Shown here piece by piece: positions 55,750-59,230 of a DNA stretch of 59,230 bases. Source of the stretch: Ruminiclostridium sp. (GTDB lineage Bacteria; Bacillota; Clostridia; Oscillospirales; Ruminococcaceae); the NCBI GenBank assembly GCA_017479645.1, contig JAFVBZ010000263.1, positions 1-59,230 of the forward strand, given 5' to 3'. The notes beneath the pieces are model-generated. The model was not told where the DNA came from. It made no database searches and was given only the letters and a program-made list of their open reading frames with translations. The translations under genes were made by a program, and so were the position numbers. Position 1 is the first letter of the stretch. Each line of letters starts with the position of its first letter.

Positions 55750-56373
55750 ATGGGACTTTTTAAGGATTATGTGAGTCAGACAAGAAAACCGGAAGGCAAG
55801 CTTGGAAAGATGATGCTGAACGGTATGAATTCCGGACATGCAAAAATGGCGGACTGGGGATTGTCGCATCTTAAAACGATCGCGCCGGAGAGGATAGTTG
55901 ATCTCGGGTGCGGCGGAGGAAGAAACATCGGAGAACTGCTGAAGAAATATCCGAATGCAAAAGGAACTGCCATAGACTACTCCGAGCTTTCGGTTGAAAA
56001 GGCAAAAGAATATAACAGCGAACTGATCGGGGCAGGGAGACTTGAGATAATGCAGGGAAATGTTTCTGAGTTGGAGCTTCCGGACAATACATACGATCTT
56101 GTAACAGCATTTGAAACCATCTATTTCTGGCCGGGTCTCGAAAAGTGCTTCACTGAGGCTGCGAGAATATTAAAGGACGGCGGATATTTTATGATAGTCA
56201 ATGAATCAAACGGAACAGATGCCGCGAGTCTGAAGTTTGAGAAGATCATTGACGGAATGAAGTGCTATACGATCGAACAGATAACAGATGCTTTAAAAGC
56301 GGCAGGGTTCAGCAAATTCAAGACCGATCATCATAATAAAAAGCCGTGGATAACTGTTCTTGCGAAGAAGTAA
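55750..56373 (+). CDS. Class I SAM-dependent methyltransferase
   Basis: A 207-aa methyltransferase. Motif I is IVDLGCGGGRNIGELLKKYP (about residues 43-62), the acidic end of strand 2 is GTAIDYSELS, motif II is YDLVTAFETIYFWP, and post-motif is ILKDGGYFMIVNE. Small-molecule substrate unknown. I start at 55750 because AAAGGAGGAC lies 6-8 bp upstream; an in-frame ATG at 55732 overlaps the previous stop and is possible. Co-transcribed with the membrane proteins on both sides. Confidence 0.88.
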   Translation: MGLFKDYVSQTRKPEGKLGKMMLNGMNSGHAKMADWGLSHLKTIAPERIVDLGCGGGRNIGELLKKYPNAKGTAIDYSELSVEKAKEYNSELIGAGRLEIMQGNVSELELPDNTYDLVTAFETIYFWPGLEKCFTEAARILKDGGYFMIVNESNGTDAASLKFEKIIDGMKCYTIEQITDALKAAGFSKFKTDHHNKKPWITVLAKK

Positions 56374-56388
56374 AAGAGGTAAAACGCT

Positions 56389-56901
56389 ATGCTTTTAACG
56401 ATTTTTCTTGCTTTGGTATTCTGCGCGGCGATAACAATGATGCTGATCTCCGCAGTGGTTTTCGTAAAAGATAAGAAGTTGTTTTCTTCCGCTCCGAAGG
56501 AGGCACTGGCTTTATTAATAGACAGGGAAAAAGAGGAATTCTATGGCGCACGGAAGATCGGCTGGACTCTGCTGATAATGAGTTTTATTATGATACTCGG
56601 AGTCGGCGTGATCTCAATTTGGGACGGTTTCAGCAACAATTTCAGCTTCTGGCAGTTCTTTCTGAGATTTGTCTTGATATTTACGATTTATAAGATCTAT
56701 GATATGACATTTTTCGATTATTTTCTTCTGTGCAGGTTCCACTTTTTCCAGCATTTTACCCCGGAAGTCACACCTGTATATAATAACAGAAAGTACGGGT
56801 ACAACATAAAAAGTCAGCTGTTGAAGCTGCTGGTAATATTTCCGGCTGCATCAGCACTGGCTGCATGGATATGTACAATTATCCAGGGAGCAATAGCTTA
56901 A
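56389..56901 (+). CDS. Multi-pass membrane protein, third gene of the operon
   Basis: A 170-aa protein with about four membrane segments (IFLALVFCAAITMMLISAVV, IGWTLLIMSFIMILGVGVI, FFLRFVLIFTIYKIYDM, LLVIFPAASALAAWICTII). The soluble loop DYFLLCRFHFFQHFTPEV contains Cys and two His. Function unknown. It starts 15 bp after the methyltransferase gene. Confidence 0.72.
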   Translation: MLLTIFLALVFCAAITMMLISAVVFVKDKKLFSSAPKEALALLIDREKEEFYGARKIGWTLLIMSFIMILGVGVISIWDGFSNNFSFWQFFLRFVLIFTIYKIYDMTFFDYFLLCRFHFFQHFTPEVTPVYNNRKYGYNIKSQLLKLLVIFPAASALAAWICTIIQGAIA

Positions 56902-56943
56902 TATCTCGGCATTATATATGCATTTTTACACTCATAGCAATGC

Positions 56944-56975
56944 AAAAAACAGGCTCGTTAACGAACCTGTTTTTC
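56944..56975. terminator. Bidirectional terminator between convergent genes
   Basis: AACAGG (56948-56953) with CCTGTT (56966-56971) enclose the self-complementary TCGTTAACGA; A-run before and T-run after allow use from both strands. Confidence 0.85.
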
Positions 56976-56980
56976 TTTGT

Positions 56981-59194
56981 TTACCGTTCTGTGGAAAAAT
57001 GAATCAGCAGAAGCCGGAACCAAGATCTGCTTTTTTTCACAAGCCCATAAAGTCCGTTATTTATGCGCTCTGCTTCTTTTATATCCTCTTCAGTCATATC
57101 CCTGTCAGAATACAGCGCCATTTCACAAACCGGAATGAACCCGATAAATTCCTTTATATCCGGTCTGTCGGAGTCTATGATACGATCGTGGAATTCCGAC
57201 AGCGTCTCTCCCTCCTCAATATGAAATCCGAGATATCCGAGAAAACGGAGATCCTGCCTTGTAAGATATCTGATCTTGTCATAACAGCTCATTCGCCCGT
57301 ATTTTTTTCGGGCAGCGGAACGTCTTGCGATATAAAACAGTATAAGAAATCCGAGGACCGCAAGTGACGGGATAATGAAGAACATCGGATCGATCGCTGC
57401 TGCCGGCTGTTGGGCATTTTCGGGAAGGACACTTGTATCTGTGATCTCATTTTCCGGTTCCGGATCCGATTTATCCTTTTCCGGAGCGGGTATGCTGTCG
57501 GATCTTATTCCCCAGCCCGCAGGAACGGAAAATCCGGGAGTGGGTTCGAATGCGATCCAGCCTGCATTGTCAAAGTAGGCTTCCGGCCAAGCATGGGCAT
57601 TATTCTGCATGATAACGATGTTGCTGCCGATGCCGCGTTTCGCGTTATATCCCTGAACATATCGGCATGGTATCCCCATTTCATTCGCCATAAGCACAAA
57701 TGCAGTTGCGTAGTGCATGCACCAGCCTTTCCGCGATTCAAGCAGGAAGTTATCGAGAAAGCTTCCGGCGTCGGTGACAGAGTCGGGAAGTGAACCGCAG
57801 TCTGTGGAATATTCCATTCGCTTCAGGTATTCTTCGAGTTTTTTCAGCATCTCATATCTGCTATCCGAGCCGCTTTCTATACCGTCAATGATAGCTCTGA
57901 CTTCCTCCGAAACTTCGCAGGGCGTGCAATACTTCTCATAAACCCCGGAGCGGTAATCCCGGTATTCTTTGTATGAGCAGTTTTCCTTTCCCGATACCTT
58001 TTCCGTGTCGGCTGTCTGTTTCCATTCGGATTCGTTTATTTCACCTGCATTTTCCAGAAATAGTTGAAGCTTCGGGCTGCCGTAATTCAGAACATAGCAT
58101 GAAACCGTATAATTGTCATTATATGTGAGTCTCTGCTCCGATACGATACTGCCGTTTTTTTCGGATATTCCAGAGTTCCTTTCCATTGTCGCTTCAAGTC
58201 TGATCTTTGCAGGCGAGAAGATATACCGGGTATTGTAGAACAGGTTCTCAAAGTGCATATCCGTTTTCTGCAGGAGATCGTACTGTGAATTACCGCAGAA
58301 TTTTCTTACGGCAGTGCAGGTCTCAAGTGTATCGAGCATTCTTGAATACCCTTCGTCTTCGTCCTCAAATACCCATTCTCTCCCGGTAAATCTGTCGCCT
58401 ATGCAGCCAACCAGCCGGAAATCCTTTATTGTTGTATTTCCCGCCGTTATGGACAGGACTTCTTCGTTACTGCCGGTGAGCCCTGCGAGAAAGCTGCCGC
58501 TGTCGGAAAAACCTATGCTTCCGTATTCCTCTGTGGGGTGTGAGATATAGCCGTAGATACTGCTTATGCAGGAGACGGTGCTGTTCCAGATGTCTTTTGC
58601 AAGCTTCCAGTCATACGGCTCGTCCGGCGCAGGGATCGCATACACAAGCAGACATACTGCAAGTAAAACAGGGGATATCCGCGTGACATGTTCACGGATA
58701 TCCGGACTGCCGCTTTTTTTCCATTTCCTTTGTATTTCTTCCGCGATCATTATTGTGAGCATGAAGCATATCAATGCGAAAGCTTCCTTGGTTATTCCCC
58801 ATTCAAGTATCTCTTCGGCTATGCAGTATGCGAGCAGTGCTATCGGAACTGCTCTTCTTGCCCATATATTCCTGTCCATAAGGATACCGGCAGCAAAGGC
58901 TGCACAGCAGAAGCATATAACCCATATCACCCAGAAATATTCAGATATGAAAAGCTGTCGGTTTTCTTCGCCGGCTACTATGAGCACACCGGCGAGAAAA
59001 GCCGCGGCAACGCCTGTACTGCGAATTCTTCCGGAACTTTTCATTCTGCGGAGAACTATCAGCCAGAATGTAAAGACCAGACATATCACCAATGAGGGAA
59101 TACTGCCCTCCGGAATGCCTGCATACCCGCCGAAAAGAATGACCGAAAGAAGCGAAAGCGGCAGGATATTGATCATATCATACAGCATTCTCAT
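56981..59194 (-). CDS. TgpA-like membrane transglutaminase
   Basis: A 737-aa protein. About six N-terminal membrane helices (residues 8-195) are followed by a large external part with the transglutaminase core: RKGWCMHYATAFVLMANEMG (Cys), NNAHAWPEAYF (His) and DNAGWIAFEPTPGF (Asp). Another membrane helix (PMFFIIPSLAVLGFLILFYI, about 610-630) and a C-terminal cytoplasmic DUF4129-like part end the protein. Such proteins sit with a DUF58 protein and a MoxR ATPase in one operon, and may cross-link or cleave surface proteins. Its start overlaps the stop of the next upstream gene. Confidence 0.9.
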   Translation of the reverse strand: MRMLYDMINILPLSLLSVILFGGYAGIPEGSIPSLVICLVFTFWLIVLRRMKSSGRIRSTGVAAAFLAGVLIVAGEENRQLFISEYFWVIWVICFCCAAFAAGILMDRNIWARRAVPIALLAYCIAEEILEWGITKEAFALICFMLTIMIAEEIQRKWKKSGSPDIREHVTRISPVLLAVCLLVYAIPAPDEPYDWKLAKDIWNSTVSCISSIYGYISHPTEEYGSIGFSDSGSFLAGLTGSNEEVLSITAGNTTIKDFRLVGCIGDRFTGREWVFEDEDEGYSRMLDTLETCTAVRKFCGNSQYDLLQKTDMHFENLFYNTRYIFSPAKIRLEATMERNSGISEKNGSIVSEQRLTYNDNYTVSCYVLNYGSPKLQLFLENAGEINESEWKQTADTEKVSGKENCSYKEYRDYRSGVYEKYCTPCEVSEEVRAIIDGIESGSDSRYEMLKKLEEYLKRMEYSTDCGSLPDSVTDAGSFLDNFLLESRKGWCMHYATAFVLMANEMGIPCRYVQGYNAKRGIGSNIVIMQNNAHAWPEAYFDNAGWIAFEPTPGFSVPAGWGIRSDSIPAPEKDKSDPEPENEITDTSVLPENAQQPAAAIDPMFFIIPSLAVLGFLILFYIARRSAARKKYGRMSCYDKIRYLTRQDLRFLGYLGFHIEEGETLSEFHDRIIDSDRPDIKEFIGFIPVCEMALYSDRDMTEEDIKEAERINNGLYGLVKKSRSWFRLLLIHFSTER

Positions 59195-59230
59195 TCTCCC
59201 AGCTCCTTCGTAAGCTCCCGTAAAGGAGAA
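59191..59230 (-). CDS. 3' end of an upstream gene, probably DUF58 protein
   Basis: Only the last codons are in the window (SPLRELTKELGE, then TGA at 59191-59193). The stop overlaps the start of the transglutaminase gene (ATGA). In TgpA-type operons the preceding gene normally encodes a DUF58/von Willebrand-like protein; here this is inferred from gene order alone. Confidence 0.5.
   Translation of the reverse strand, partial: SPLRELTKELGE

Noticed and set aside
1-59230. CRISPR arrays or rRNA genes
   Set aside because: No regularly spaced 25-40 bp repeats and no conserved rRNA segments were seen on either strand.

Overview
The window looks like a chromosome segment of a low-to-moderate GC gut Firmicute, most like a Ruminococcus or a relative in Oscillospiraceae/Clostridia. 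The evidence is strong AGGAGG-type ribosome binding sites, many near-consensus sigma-A promoters with exactly 17-bp spacers, and gene families typical of Clostridia (DUF3021/LytTR, DUF6110-type plus metal ATPase, SirTM plus macrodomain, MmeI-type enzymes on mobile elements). No rRNA gene, intact tRNA gene or CRISPR array was found. All names come from reading the protein sequences; no database search was run.

Region 1 (1-9.5 kb) is the right part of an integrative/mobilizable element. It holds a sigma-70 factor, a ParM-type actin gene with 11-bp iterons upstream and a ParR-like gene downstream, a palindromic oriT-like region, mobC, a relaxase, a MobB-like gene overlapping the relaxase 3' end in another frame, a STAND (NB-ARC plus TPR-like) gene, a SHOCT-like small gene and a large serine recombinase. 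The parM and STAND reading frames are each cut by one in-frame TGA.

Region 2 (9,510-20,654) is a complete 11.1-kb integrative element. It is bounded by a 23-bp direct repeat that resembles the 3' end of a tRNA gene. Its backbone is a tyrosine integrase, a MobV relaxase with an oriT-like site, a D5/P4-type primase-helicase and an excisionase-like HTH protein, all on the minus strand. Its cargo runs as one plus-strand unit from a clear promoter: an MmeI-like restriction-modification enzyme, an AT-rich 529-aa protein of unknown function, and a zeta toxin with a candidate antitoxin. This is the best place to look for an undescribed defence module. TTGTACCTT repeats left of the 9,510 core suggest that region 1 ends at the same core, giving two elements in tandem at one site.

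Region 3 (20.7-59.2 kb) is chromosomal. It contains an Rrf2/NAD(P)-binding pair; a Zn-macrodomain plus SirTM ADP-ribosylation operon; an acyl-CoA synthetase with an XRE-cupin regulator; an iron-containing alcohol dehydrogenase; a small A-T-C NRPS with a carboxylesterase; a LytTR-DUF3021 membrane operon; a collapsed opp remnant; a P-loop/GNAT fusion; a P1B metal ATPase behind a TTAG-N6-CTAA operator; a run of metabolic genes (thiol peroxidase, Vat-like acetyltransferase, carbonic anhydrase, SfsA, NagA and others); two divergent stand-alone condensation-fold proteins; a second operon with TTAG-N6-CTAA sites (membrane protein plus methyltransferase); and a TgpA-like transglutaminase at the right edge.
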